A stretch of DNA of 36,809 bases from Chloroflexota bacterium (GTDB lineage Bacteria > Chloroflexota > Dormibacteria > CF-121), in contig VBDY01000131.1 of NCBI GenBank assembly GCA_005882775.1, forward strand, positions 1-36,809, written 5' to 3'. Position 1 is the stretch's first letter; each line of letters begins with the position of its first letter. A program made the translations under genes and the position numbers. Below are positions 15,015-26,583 of this stretch, one piece after another. The notes below the pieces were generated by a model. That model searched no databases. It saw only the letters and a program-made list of their open reading frames with translations, and had not been told where the DNA came from.

Positions 15015-15981
15015 TAGCTCGCTGCCTCGACCCGGCGCCAGTACTCGAGCGTGTCGCGGAGAGTGTCGCCCAGCGGAATTTGCGGTCGCCATCCGGTGGC
15101 TCGGCGAAAGCGGCCGGCGTCGCAGATGTAGGTCCGTGGATCGACGGTCCGGATCAGGGCGCGATCGACCCTGACCGGGACCGGACGGCGGCTCATGCCC
15201 ATCAGGCTAGCGAGGATCCGGCGCAAAGAGACGGCCCGCCCGGAACCGAGGTTGTAGACGGCGCCGGGTCGGCCCTTTTCGATGGCCAGGCGGTAGGCCC
15301 GGACCATGTCGCGGACGTCCGTGAAGTCGCGCCGGACGTCGAGGTTGCCGACCCTCAACGCAGGCCGCTGGCGACCGAGCTCGATCAGGGCAAGCTGCCG
15401 GGCGAAGCTGGGGATGGCGAAGTGAGACGACTGACGAGGGCCGGTGTGGTTGAAGGCGCGCACTCGCACCACGGGCAGCTTCAGGCTCAGGTAGTACTGG
15501 AAGGCAAGGAAGTCCTGGGCCACCTTGCTCACACCGTAGGGCGTGACCGGCCGCAGCGGCGTGTCTTCGTCGAGCGCCCGCGCCCGGCCGGACGGTTGTC
15601 CGTACTCATCGGTCGACCCGACCACCAGGACCCGTGGCTGCTTAACGAGGCGGGCGACGGCTGCCAGCAGATTGGCCTGGGCGCCGACGTTGTTGATCAG
15701 GGTTGCGGCCGGGTCGGCCCAGGAGTCGGCCACGCTGCTGAGTGCGGCCAGGTGGAAGACCCAGTCCGGGCGCAGCCGCTTGACCAGGGCGTCCACACTG
15801 GCCCGCTGAAGCAGATCGACGTGATGGCAGCGGACGGACGCAGGAAGCTCGGCTTGCGGCGAGGGCCGCGCGTGCCGGGTCGTGCCATGGACCAGGTGAT
15901 GCTCCTGGAGCAGAAGCTCGCAGAGATGACTCCCCGCGAAGCCGTCGACACCGGTGACCAGTACGACCCGCCGCCGGGACG

Positions 15982-15985
<4 letters not shown>
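15014..15985 (-). CDS. rmd: NAD-dependent epimerase/reductase, likely GDP-4-keto-6-deoxymannose reductase; CTG start
   Basis: A ~323-residue extended SDR protein with [20 protein letters not shown] (Rossmann GxxGxxG), the VDLLQ and [15 protein letters not shown] regions, STDEYG, the catalytic YGVSK and the [11 protein letters not shown] loop typical of Rmd and its relatives. Rmd reduces the Gmd product to GDP-D-rhamnose; a different 4-keto reductase or epimerase is possible. No ATG, GTG or TTG occurs in frame anywhere near the domain start; the nearest lies some 300 nt upstream within metK. A CTG at 15983-15985 forms a CTGA with the metK stop and gives [12 protein letters not shown], so CTG is very probably the start. 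It is followed by manC with a 1-nt overlap. Confidence 0.88.
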
Positions 15986-19392
<3,407 letters not shown>

Positions 19393-19393
19393 C

Positions 19394-19942
19394 TTAGAAC
19401 TGGAGGTGGGAGACGAAGTCGTAGCCGGCCAGGTTTTCGGCCCCCTTCAAGAATTTCAACTCGACCAGGAAGGAGATGCCGATCACCTTTCCTCCCAGCT
19501 GTTCGACCAGCCTGGCGGTGGTTTTTGCCGTGCCCCCGGTGGCGAGTAGATCGTCGACGATCACCACCCGCTCGCCCGTCTTGATAGCGTCCTTATGGAT
19601 CTCCAGGACGGCCGATCCGTACTCGAGGGCGTAAGCCTCAGAGATCTTCTGGTAGGGAAGCTTGCCTTCCTTGCGAACCGGGACGAAGCCACAGTTCAGC
19701 TCATAGGCGAGAGCCCCGCCAAAGATGAAGCCGCGCGATTCGACCCCGACCACCACGTCGACCGGCCGGTCCCGGTAGGTGCCGGCCATCAGGTCGACCG
19801 CCTGATGAAATGCCTGTGGATCCTTGAGCAGCGTGGTGATGTCCTTGAAGAGGATGCCGGCCTTGGGAAAATCGCGAACATCGCGGATCTTTTCGCGCAG
19901 CGCCTTTAGCGCCGCGTTGTCCGGTGCCGGCCGTTCGATCAC
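19394..19942 (-). CDS. apt: Adenine phosphoribosyltransferase
   Basis: A 182-residue type I phosphoribosyltransferase that converts adenine and PRPP to AMP. It has IRDVRDFPKAGILFKDITTLL (Apt N-terminal signature), VVGVESRGFIFGGALAY, the base-specificity stretch RKEGKLPY and the PRPP motif VVIVDDLLATGGTA. The GTG start overlaps the stop of the flippase gene (GTGA, 19939-19942). With the kinase and ahcY downstream it forms a set that salvages adenine and adenosine released by SAM-using reactions. Confidence 0.95.
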   Translation of the reverse strand: MIERPAPDNAALKALREKIRDVRDFPKAGILFKDITTLLKDPQAFHQAVDLMAGTYRDRPVDVVVGVESRGFIFGGALAYELNCGFVPVRKEGKLPYQKISEAYALEYGSAVLEIHKDAIKTGERVVIVDDLLATGGTAKTTARLVEQLGGKVIGISFLVELKFLKGAENLAGYDFVSHLQF

Positions 19943-21360
19943 GGCCGTAGTTTAAGCCCGCCACGGACGACCGCCCACTCCTCGCGGTCGACCGCTTCAA
20001 GCCAGACCAGCGCCGCCACGTACACGGCCGCCGCGATCGGGATGACGAGCAGCAAGGTCCATGACCGGATCACGAAAACGACCGCCCCCATCAACGCCCC
20101 GCTCGCCAGCACCCGAGCCACGCTGCTGATAACTGGCAAAGCCGCCAGCTGGCGGCGCAACAGCCACCAGGCGCCCAGAAAAAGGCCGAGCTCGGTCAGC
20201 GAGGAGGCCGCCGCCGCCCCCAGGTATCCATAGAGCGGGATCAGGATCAGGTTCAGGGCCACGTTGAGGGCGAGGCTGGCCAGGGCGAGCCTGGTGAAAT
20301 CGGCCTGCCGGTTCATCGCGGTCAGGGTGTAGATGAAGGCGTTGTTGACGAAAAGGAAAACAACCGAGGGGGCGAGCAGCTGCAGGGCGCCGATCGACTG
20401 CTCGAAGCCGCGGGTCGAGTGAACCAGCGAGCCGGCGGTCAGGATCAACCCCACCGCCAGCGGTATGGCCAGGATGGCGAGCATCTTGTACGACTTCACA
20501 AAGGCATAGACGAGGCGCTCTTTTCCGGCTATCGATAGGATCGCCAGGGCTGGAAAGACCGCGCCCATGGCTGATTGAGGAATCCAGGCCACCGCGTCTA
20601 TGTACTTGTTCGCGGCCGAATACCAGCCCACCATCTGGAAGTTGCGAAAGAGCTGGAGCAGGACCACATCCAGCTGGGCATAGACGGTCGCGATCGTGAA
20701 GCCTAGCGCGAGTGGCACGCCGGAGGCAAGCAGCTTCCTAAGAAACGCCGGCTCGAAGCGCACCGCGATCGGATCGCGCCAGCCCAGCCGCACAACCAGG
20801 ACTGCCAGGACGCAGGTGAACAGGTAGCTGGCGGCATACACCCAGAGAAACGCGTCCCAGCTGGCGTGGCGGCTGATCGCGAACAGGGTTAATAGGATGA
20901 GCAGACCCGACTCAGCCAGGATGGCGACAGCCTCGTACCCGAGGCGGCCGCGGATATAAAAGATGGCGCGCAGCAAGCTCGAGTAGGAGGTGGTGAGCAG
21001 CAGGACGAAGGCACCCAGCGTGTAGGGGAAGAGCGCCGGTGCCAGTAGCCGAAGCGCCGCCGAGAGTATCACGAGCGCAACCAGGGAGAGCACAAGACGC
21101 GCACTCAGCAGGTTGCCCAGGTATCTATCCAGGAGGGTGCGGTCGCGGGAGACGTCCCGCACGAAAACCGTTTGCAGACCAAGGTCGGCGATCACGCCGG
21201 CCAGGGTCGCGTAGACGACCATGGCCGCGAACCGGCCGTAACGCTCGTCGCCCAGGTGGCGCCAGAGGAGCACCACCACCAGGAAGACGCCTACCTTGGC
21301 GAGCGCCCGCGCTCCCACGACCAGCGCGCTGTTGCGCAAAGTGCGGCTGGCCAGACTCAC
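19939..21360 (-). CDS. Wzx-like oligosaccharide flippase / polysaccharide biosynthesis membrane protein
   Basis: A 473-residue protein of the MOP flippase superfamily with about 12-14 hydrophobic segments. The N-terminus (RTLRNSALVVGARALAKVGVFLVVVLLWRHLG and YGRFA) and the internal IAGKERLVYAFVKSYK loop are typical of Wzx/RfbX-like carriers that flip undecaprenyl-linked sugars. The GTG start lies ~10 nt after the upstream SIMPL-gene stop, and its own stop overlaps apt. In this cluster it is the only export component, so it may flip a lipid-linked glycan containing the deoxyhexose made by the downstream genes. No polymerase or ligase is present in the window. Confidence 0.9.
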   Translation of the reverse strand: MSLASRTLRNSALVVGARALAKVGVFLVVVLLWRHLGDERYGRFAAMVVYATLAGVIADLGLQTVFVRDVSRDRTLLDRYLGNLLSARLVLSLVALVILSAALRLLAPALFPYTLGAFVLLLTTSYSSLLRAIFYIRGRLGYEAVAILAESGLLILLTLFAISRHASWDAFLWVYAASYLFTCVLAVLVVRLGWRDPIAVRFEPAFLRKLLASGVPLALGFTIATVYAQLDVVLLQLFRNFQMVGWYSAANKYIDAVAWIPQSAMGAVFPALAILSIAGKERLVYAFVKSYKMLAILAIPLAVGLILTAGSLVHSTRGFEQSIGALQLLAPSVVFLFVNNAFIYTLTAMNRQADFTRLALASLALNVALNLILIPLYGYLGAAAASSLTELGLFLGAWWLLRRQLAALPVISSVARVLASGALMGAVVFVIRSWTLLLVIPIAAAVYVAALVWLEAVDREEWAVVRGGLKLRP

Positions 21361-21370
21361 GCCGGGCAGT

Positions 21371-22147
21371 TTAGCGCGCTATTGCCCAGCTCACGATCAC
21401 GGACACGGTCAGCTGCACGTTGGGCGGGGCGATCTGAGTGTCGGCGCTGCCGGCCCGGGCCGCGCCCATCATCGGGAACGGGTACGGCGCGTACTGCTGG
21501 CTGGCGTTGATGGAGAGGACATTGCCAAGGGAGATGCCGGCCGCGGTCGCCATTGCCTGCGCCTTGGTGTGAGCGTCCTTGACGGCAGCGGCCAGGGCTG
21601 CCGCCTCGTGGCCACCCCGATCGGAGGTGTCATAGCTGATCCCCTGGACAGTGGTGGCCCCGCCCGCCACGGCGGCGTCGATCGTCGAGCCAATCCGAGC
21701 CAGGTCGCGCACCGTGAGCTCGAGCGTGTGGTTCGCCGTAAAGCCGGTGAGGAGGGCGGGCTGGGTGCCGTTGCGGTAGTCGTACTGAGCGAAGACCCCG
21801 AAGCTGATGGTTTTGATGTCATCCGGCCGGACGCCGGACTGCTGGACGTGGGTCCGAACCCTGGCCACCAGGGCGGCGTCATCGGCAGCAGCCCGGGTAG
21901 CCGTCGGCGCGGACGTCTGCACGCTCACGCTGATGTGTGCCAGGTCAGGCGTCACCTGGACGATGGCGGTGCCGGTCACGACCACGCTGGAGGTGTCGCT
22001 GGCGGGCGCCACGCCCGGAAGGAGATCAGCCGTCAGGCCGGCTCGAGCCGGCGACGTGTGCGGGCCGAAAGAGGATCCGGCAACAAACGCGATCGCGAGA
22101 CCGGCAGCGCCAAGCACCTTTGCCCAAGCGGGCTGAGCCGCAAACAT
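21371..22147 (-). CDS. SIMPL (DUF541) domain secreted or anchored protein
   Basis: A 258-residue protein with an N-terminal hydrophobic segment (VLGAAGLAIAFVAGSSFG) acting as signal or anchor, then a SIMPL domain: SSVVVTGTAIVQVTPDLAHISVSVQTSAPT, the GVRPDDIKTISFGVFAQYDYR region and the SAM-like AVKDAHTKAQAMATAAGISLG block. Bacterial members are periplasmic or cell-surface proteins of poorly defined role. The ATG at 22147 is preceded by GGAGGT at a 7-nt spacing, which settles the start against a longer open frame. It heads the long minus-strand cluster and diverges from trpS across 112 bp. Confidence 0.9.
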   Translation of the reverse strand: MFAAQPAWAKVLGAAGLAIAFVAGSSFGPHTSPARAGLTADLLPGVAPASDTSSVVVTGTAIVQVTPDLAHISVSVQTSAPTATRAAADDAALVARVRTHVQQSGVRPDDIKTISFGVFAQYDYRNGTQPALLTGFTANHTLELTVRDLARIGSTIDAAVAGGATTVQGISYDTSDRGGHEAAALAAAVKDAHTKAQAMATAAGISLGNVLSINASQQYAPYPFPMMGAARAGSADTQIAPPNVQLTVSVIVSWAIAR

Positions 22148-22244
22148 TGTGTGTACCTCCGGGAGCAGTTTCGCTCTCCAGTAAGTGAGACGGGCCCACC
22201 CTGCAGAAGTTCCCGGGCGTGTCCAGGGCTTGCCCGGGTTCCCG

Positions 22245-22250
22245 TAACAT
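22245..22250 (+). promoter_or_regulatory. Putative -10 box (TAACAT) for trpS
   Basis: TAACAT ends 9 nt before the trpS ATG, with no Shine-Dalgarno in between, which suggests a leaderless or nearly leaderless transcript. No convincing -35 is visible. Confidence 0.4.
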
Positions 22251-22259
22251 CGCTTGACG

Positions 22260-23258
22260 ATGCCAACCACCGCCCCACGGGTGTTCAGTGGCATTCAGCC
22301 TGACGCTCCAGCCCACATCGGAAACTACCTCGGCGCCATTCGTAACTGGGCGCGCGAGCAGGACCGGTACAACAACATCTTCTGCATCGTCGACCTGCAT
22401 TCGCTGACGCTCCCGATCGATCCTGCCACCCTGCGCGAACAGCGTCTCGTGCTCGCCGCAACGCTGCTGGCGAGCGGTATCGACCCGCATAAGTCGGCTC
22501 TCTTTCTGCAGTCAGACATTCCGGCGCACTCAGAGCTGGCCTGGATCCTCGAATGCTTCACGCCCATGGGCTGGCTGGAGCGAATGACGCAGTTCAAGGA
22601 GCGAAGCGCACGCCTCGGCAACGAACGTGTCGGAACCGGCCTGTTCACCTACCCGGCCTTGATGGCCGCGGACATCCTCCTGTACGACACCAATGTGGTC
22701 CCCGTGGGAGAGGATCAGCGCCAGCACATCGAGTACACCAGGGACCTGGCGAAGCGGATCAATCAGCGCTTCGGCGAGATCTTTGTCATCCCCGAGGCTT
22801 TGATCAAGGAGGCAGGGGCGCGAATCATGGGGCTCGACGACCCGGAGGCCAAGATGAGCAAGAGCATCGCCGCATCATCGCCCGGGCACGCGGTCATGAT
22901 CATTGACTCGCCCGATGACATCCGCAGGAAATTCGCGCGAGCCCAGACCGACGCCGAGCCTGCTGTCCGATTTCCCGCGGGTCCAGGCGTCACCAACCTG
23001 CTCGAGATCTACCGTACCGTCCGGGAGCTCGGCTGGGAGCAGGTCAAGGAGGAATTTGCCGGCAAGCCATACAGCGAGCTGAAGCGGGGGGTGGCCGAGG
23101 CCGTGATCGAGGCGCTCAGACCCATCCAGGAGCGGTATCGGGAGATCCGCCAGGACGACGCCGGGCTGCGCCGGACCCTCAAGGAAAGCGCCGAGCGGCT
23201 TGCCCCGATCGCCAACGCCACCCTGACCCGGGTCCAGCAAGCGGTCGGGCTTCGCTAG
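22260..23258 (+). CDS. trpS: Tryptophanyl-tRNA synthetase
   Basis: A 332-residue class I aminoacyl-tRNA synthetase of normal bacterial length. It has RVFSGIQPDAPAHIGNYLGAI (HIGN as the HIGH motif), FCIVDLHSLT, YPALMAADILLYDTNVVPVGEDQRQHIEYTRD for tryptophan and dimer contacts, and AKMSKSIAASSPGHAV as the KMSKS loop. The ATG at 22260 is preferred over an in-frame TTG at 22254. The stop abuts the convergent stop of the GT39 gene with no spacer. Confidence 0.96.
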   Translation: MPTTAPRVFSGIQPDAPAHIGNYLGAIRNWAREQDRYNNIFCIVDLHSLTLPIDPATLREQRLVLAATLLASGIDPHKSALFLQSDIPAHSELAWILECFTPMGWLERMTQFKERSARLGNERVGTGLFTYPALMAADILLYDTNVVPVGEDQRQHIEYTRDLAKRINQRFGEIFVIPEALIKEAGARIMGLDDPEAKMSKSIAASSPGHAVMIIDSPDDIRRKFARAQTDAEPAVRFPAGPGVTNLLEIYRTVRELGWEQVKEEFAGKPYSELKRGVAEAVIEALRPIQERYREIRQDDAGLRRTLKESAERLAPIANATLTRVQQAVGLR

Positions 23259-24845
23259 CTACCAGTTCGAGTAGGGCGGTACCGCACCGGGTCGGAATGG
23301 ATCCGTCGGGTCGCTGAGGAAGACGCTCCATTGCCGCTCCGGGAGGGAGAGCGTGTACACGACCCGGCCCTGCGGATAGCGCTGGGCAAGGGCGGGAAGG
23401 GTGACGCGGTCTTTCGGATCGAACACGGCAGCCAGCCGACCGCCGGCAGGCAGTTGCCCGATGGCGGTGAAGGGCAGGAATGTCCAGGAGGTCTTGCCTG
23501 CCGTGGCAAAGGTCACGGGAATGCTCCGAAAGGTGTCCGGCGTCACGATCCCCTTGCTGCTGTAAGTCAGCGAAACATAAAGCGAGCGGCCATCCCAGCT
23601 GCTGTTGTCGAGGAACCGCCCGAGGTCTACCCGATCGCCGAGGAATTCCTGGTAGAGCCCGTGTACCTGCGGATACACCACGAAATAGAAGGTTGCGGTC
23701 CAGGCGAGGCTCAGCGCCAACACGGCTCCGGCGAGGATCGGACCCAGCGCCCGTGGCACCCGATCGATCGCCGCCGCCAGACCGATGCCTGCCAGCAGGT
23801 AGGCGGCCGGCACCAGGCCGCTGGCCCGGAGGAAGTGTGGCGTCCGGTCGGAGAGGAGGACGACCAGGGTGAACACCACCAGCCAGATCAGCACAAACCC
23901 GTATTCCGGCTGGCGACGCCGGTCCCAGGCGAGCTTCAGGCCGTAGAGGAAGGCGATGCCGACCAGAGGGTCGAAGAGAGGCAGGTGGGGGACGTCGTAT
24001 TGCATCTCCGGGTCGCCCCAGAGGTTGAACATGGGGACAGTCAACAGGAGGTGCTGCCCGAGACGAAGCGGCAGCTCGATCGGAGATCCACCGAACACGG
24101 AGACTCCGAAGCCCCGGTCCAGGGTGTCCGGATGGAAAGCGATGGCGAGCAGGAGCGGCGCAGCCGTGACCACGCCGGCGCCAATGTAGGAGACCAGCTC
24201 GCGCCGACCCGGAAGGGGGCGGTGCTGCCGCAACCAGACGAGACCGGTGCCCGCCAGCACCAGGGCGAGCACCCGGTAGCTGGTGTAGGTGTAGGCACCC
24301 AACCCCAGGACCACGCCAGCGACCGTCCAGCGCCATACGCGGCCCGAGCGGTAGGCCCAGATCACCGTGAGGAACACCAGCTCGACGAACAGCGGTAACA
24401 GCAGCGTCCGATAGCCGATCCGGCTGAAGTGCACGTGCCAGAAGGAGACCGCCAGCAAGGCCGTGCTCAGCAGAGCGACCCGCCGTCCCAAGATGCGGTC
24501 GGCCAGGCCAAAGTGGACGAGCAGGGTGAGAAGACCGATTACCACCGTGGTCAGGTAGAGCGCCACCGGCCGGATGCCGTTGAGCCAGAGGCTGACCGCG
24601 TCCAGCCAGACGATCATGCCCTCGATTCCGTTGCCGGCCCCCCGCTGGTAGAGCACCTGGAAACCGTGCTGCAGCGAATCGAGACCGTTTAAGGCGACGT
24701 CGCTGTAAACGCCTGGCGGGAATGTATCGAGGCGGTAGAGGCGAAGCCCGGCCGCCACCAGGAGGATTGCCACCAATGCAAGCGCGGCTCGGAGCCGCCG
24801 GGATGGTATCGCCTGGGCCTCAGAGGTAGCCGCGACCGCCGCTAC
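23259..24845 (-). CDS. GT39/ArnT-like membrane glycosyltransferase; start codon unclear
   Basis: A ~505-528-residue membrane protein with an N-terminal helix leading into GLRLYRLDTFPPGVYSDVALNGLDSL, the first periplasmic loop of GT-C (PMT/ArnT-type) enzymes. There the conserved Asp of the usual DE pair is kept and the Glu is Val. About ten hydrophobic segments and a soluble C-terminal domain follow. Such proteins transfer sugars from polyprenyl-phosphate carriers. The upstream gene stops at 24842-24844. Canonical starts (TTG 24776, GTG 24773) lie inside the first helix. A GTA overlapping the upstream TAG follows GGAGGG at a good distance, so the true start is probably near 24845 and non-canonical. 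This is uncertain. Confidence 0.82.
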   Translation of the reverse strand, partial: VAAVAATSEAQAIPSRRLRAALALVAILLVAAGLRLYRLDTFPPGVYSDVALNGLDSLQHGFQVLYQRGAGNGIEGMIVWLDAVSLWLNGIRPVALYLTTVVIGLLTLLVHFGLADRILGRRVALLSTALLAVSFWHVHFSRIGYRTLLLPLFVELVFLTVIWAYRSGRVWRWTVAGVVLGLGAYTYTSYRVLALVLAGTGLVWLRQHRPLPGRRELVSYIGAGVVTAAPLLLAIAFHPDTLDRGFGVSVFGGSPIELPLRLGQHLLLTVPMFNLWGDPEMQYDVPHLPLFDPLVGIAFLYGLKLAWDRRRQPEYGFVLIWLVVFTLVVLLSDRTPHFLRASGLVPAAYLLAGIGLAAAIDRVPRALGPILAGAVLALSLAWTATFYFVVYPQVHGLYQEFLGDRVDLGRFLDNSSWDGRSLYVSLTYSSKGIVTPDTFRSIPVTFATAGKTSWTFLPFTAIGQLPAGGRLAAVFDPKDRVTLPALAQRYPQGRVVYTLSLPERQWSVFLSDPTDPFRPGAVPPYSNW

Positions 24846-26359
24846 GTTGCGCCCTCCACGAACTTCTCCGTGACCTGGTACTCGAGGTACATACCGAGCA
24901 TCAGCCGGGTCTGCGCCTCCAGCGCCGGGAGCACGCTCAAGAGCAGCCCCACCACCGGGTACAGGACCAACACCAGGTAGGACAGCACCTTCCTGGGAAG
25001 CGGCCACTGTCGCGGTTGAGGCGGATCCAGGCGAGCCTCGATCAGGATCAGAGCCGCGATGTTCAGCAGCATGATGTTGAGCAGCACGACGGCATATCCG
25101 CCGAGGGTCTCGGCCGCATTGCTCAGACTCCAATCGAGGTTGATGATCCGGGGGATGGCCGCCCCGAACAGCAGCAGGACGGGCAGGGTGGTCCAGGTGA
25201 GGTGGTTGAAGATCATGTAGCCATACCGCCGAGCCCGCAGCCAGAACGGGATCCGGGTATGCCGCAGCAGGCGGACCGTGACGTAGGGGACGTCGCTCAC
25301 CCCCCAGGCCCACCGCTTGATCTGGTTGTACTGGTTGACGTGCGTGCTCTTGAGGTCGCGCGCCTTGGGCGCATCTCCGTAAATCGGCAGGAACACCGGG
25401 TGCATCTTGAGCCGGCCCTCGGTCTGGAAGAAGGCCTTCCAGTAGAAGCGCGAATCCTCCGGGATGACGTCATCGTCCCAGTAGCCGACCCGGGCCACCA
25501 GGTCCAGCGACATCGAATAGCTGCTGAAAGCGACCAGCCGGTCGGGTCGCGATTGCAGGAACATCTGCCACTGGGTGCAGGCGCTGGCCATCACCCGGAC
25601 CGCGGGTGGAACGCGCCAGAGGTTGTTGTGGAACATAGGGACCGGCTGAAAGATGGTCTCCAGCCGCGCAGGCTCCCGGACGAAGTGATAGGTCAGGTAA
25701 GCGAAATACTGGGGATGGACGCGAAAGTCCGAGTCGAGGTCGGTGATGATGACCGACCTGGGATCGAGTCCCATCCGGTCGAGCTCTCGCTTGAGAACCG
25801 GACCCCCGTAGGCCATCGCCGCCGATTTGCCAACGACGATCCCCGGCAGCAAGGGGTCTTTGATGTGCAGAAAGGCGTGGAGCTGCGCCCCAAACTCGTC
25901 CTGAAGGCGGCGAACGTTGGCCCAGCCGGCCCGGTCTGTTTCCCGGGTGATGATGGCCACCACCTTCTGGGAGGTGGGATAGTTGGCCTCGGCAACCGCA
26001 CTCACGGTTTCCCGAAGGATCTCGTACGGCTCGGTGTACGTTGGAATCAGGACGGCGTGCACGATCGATCGGGGCTCCGGCCGAGAGGGATCAGGCGAAA
26101 GCTCCAGGCAGCGCTCCCACCAGTCCTGGCGCTGAGCCACCCGCATCTTCTGGTAGGTGCTGTGGATACCAATCACAACCAGGATGGTCCGGGCGAACCA
26201 GTAGACGTCGAGGCCGAAGATGGCCACAGCGACGTAGGGCGCGAAGAAAAGCGAGGCCACCACCGGTGCCAGGATGATCGACCAGGTCAGGGTCCCGGGG
26301 GCGATTTCGAGCGCTCGCTGGATCCGGCGCTGGCCGGGCGTTAACGCCGTCCTGGGCAC
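24842..26359 (-). CDS. Cellulose-synthase-like family 2 membrane glycosyltransferase
   Basis: A 505-residue processive-type GT2. Two membrane segments near the N-terminus (WSIILAPVVASLFF; TILVVIGIHS) precede the cytosolic catalytic domain with AVLIPTYTEPYEIL, IITDLDSDFRVHP (D-x-D), VIPEDSRFYWK (catalytic ED) and QIKRWAWGV (Q-x-x-R-W). Three to four C-terminal helices follow. The motifs are intact, so polymer or repeated transfer is plausible; sugar and product are unknown. The GTG at 26359 is chosen because GAGGAGG sits 5-6 nt before it; GTGs at 26365 and 26380 are alternatives. It is followed directly by the GT39-like gene, so the two probably work on the same glycan. Confidence 0.9.
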   Translation of the reverse strand: MPRTALTPGQRRIQRALEIAPGTLTWSIILAPVVASLFFAPYVAVAIFGLDVYWFARTILVVIGIHSTYQKMRVAQRQDWWERCLELSPDPSRPEPRSIVHAVLIPTYTEPYEILRETVSAVAEANYPTSQKVVAIITRETDRAGWANVRRLQDEFGAQLHAFLHIKDPLLPGIVVGKSAAMAYGGPVLKRELDRMGLDPRSVIITDLDSDFRVHPQYFAYLTYHFVREPARLETIFQPVPMFHNNLWRVPPAVRVMASACTQWQMFLQSRPDRLVAFSSYSMSLDLVARVGYWDDDVIPEDSRFYWKAFFQTEGRLKMHPVFLPIYGDAPKARDLKSTHVNQYNQIKRWAWGVSDVPYVTVRLLRHTRIPFWLRARRYGYMIFNHLTWTTLPVLLLFGAAIPRIINLDWSLSNAAETLGGYAVVLLNIMLLNIAALILIEARLDPPQPRQWPLPRKVLSYLVLVLYPVVGLLLSVLPALEAQTRLMLGMYLEYQVTEKFVEGAT

Positions 26360-26418
26360 GCGCACCTCCTCAAGTCTCACGCGGCCGGCGGCCGGGCGGG
26401 CCCGATGCCCGACTTCCT

Positions 26419-26424
26419 AGTCTA
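26419..26424 (-). promoter_or_regulatory. Putative -10 box (TAGACT) for the glycosyltransferase pair
   Basis: On the minus strand TAGACT is ~60 nt before the GT2 start and gives a leader that includes GAGGAGG. It overlaps a short inverted repeat AGTCT-N2-AGACT. No clear -35 is present. Confidence 0.35.
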
Positions 26425-26457
26425 GAGACTTGGCTGGCGCTCCCCCGAGTTCCCGGG

Positions 26458-26463
26458 TATACT
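26458..26463 (+). promoter_or_regulatory. Putative -10 box (TATACT) for the helicase gene
   Basis: TATACT is the best -10 in the 224-bp divergent gap (26360-26583). It would give a leader of ~110 nt. No good -35 at 16-18 nt is seen, and nothing else in the leader is recognised. Confidence 0.35.
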
Positions 26464-26583
26464 GGGGGCCGGGTGTAAGGCAGGCAATTATTCGGCCTGT
26501 CCGCGACGCTCCGCCAGAAGGGGCGGCCAGCCGTCGGCCCACCTGTGAAACCCAGGCCCAAGTTTGCGCTACAAGGAGCGCCA

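Noticed and set aside
23331-26344. Two long plus-strand frames opposite the glycosyltransferases
   Set aside because: Both translate to hydrophilic Gln/Glu/Pro-rich shadow sequence with no domain. The minus-strand genes carry catalytic motifs and membrane helices.
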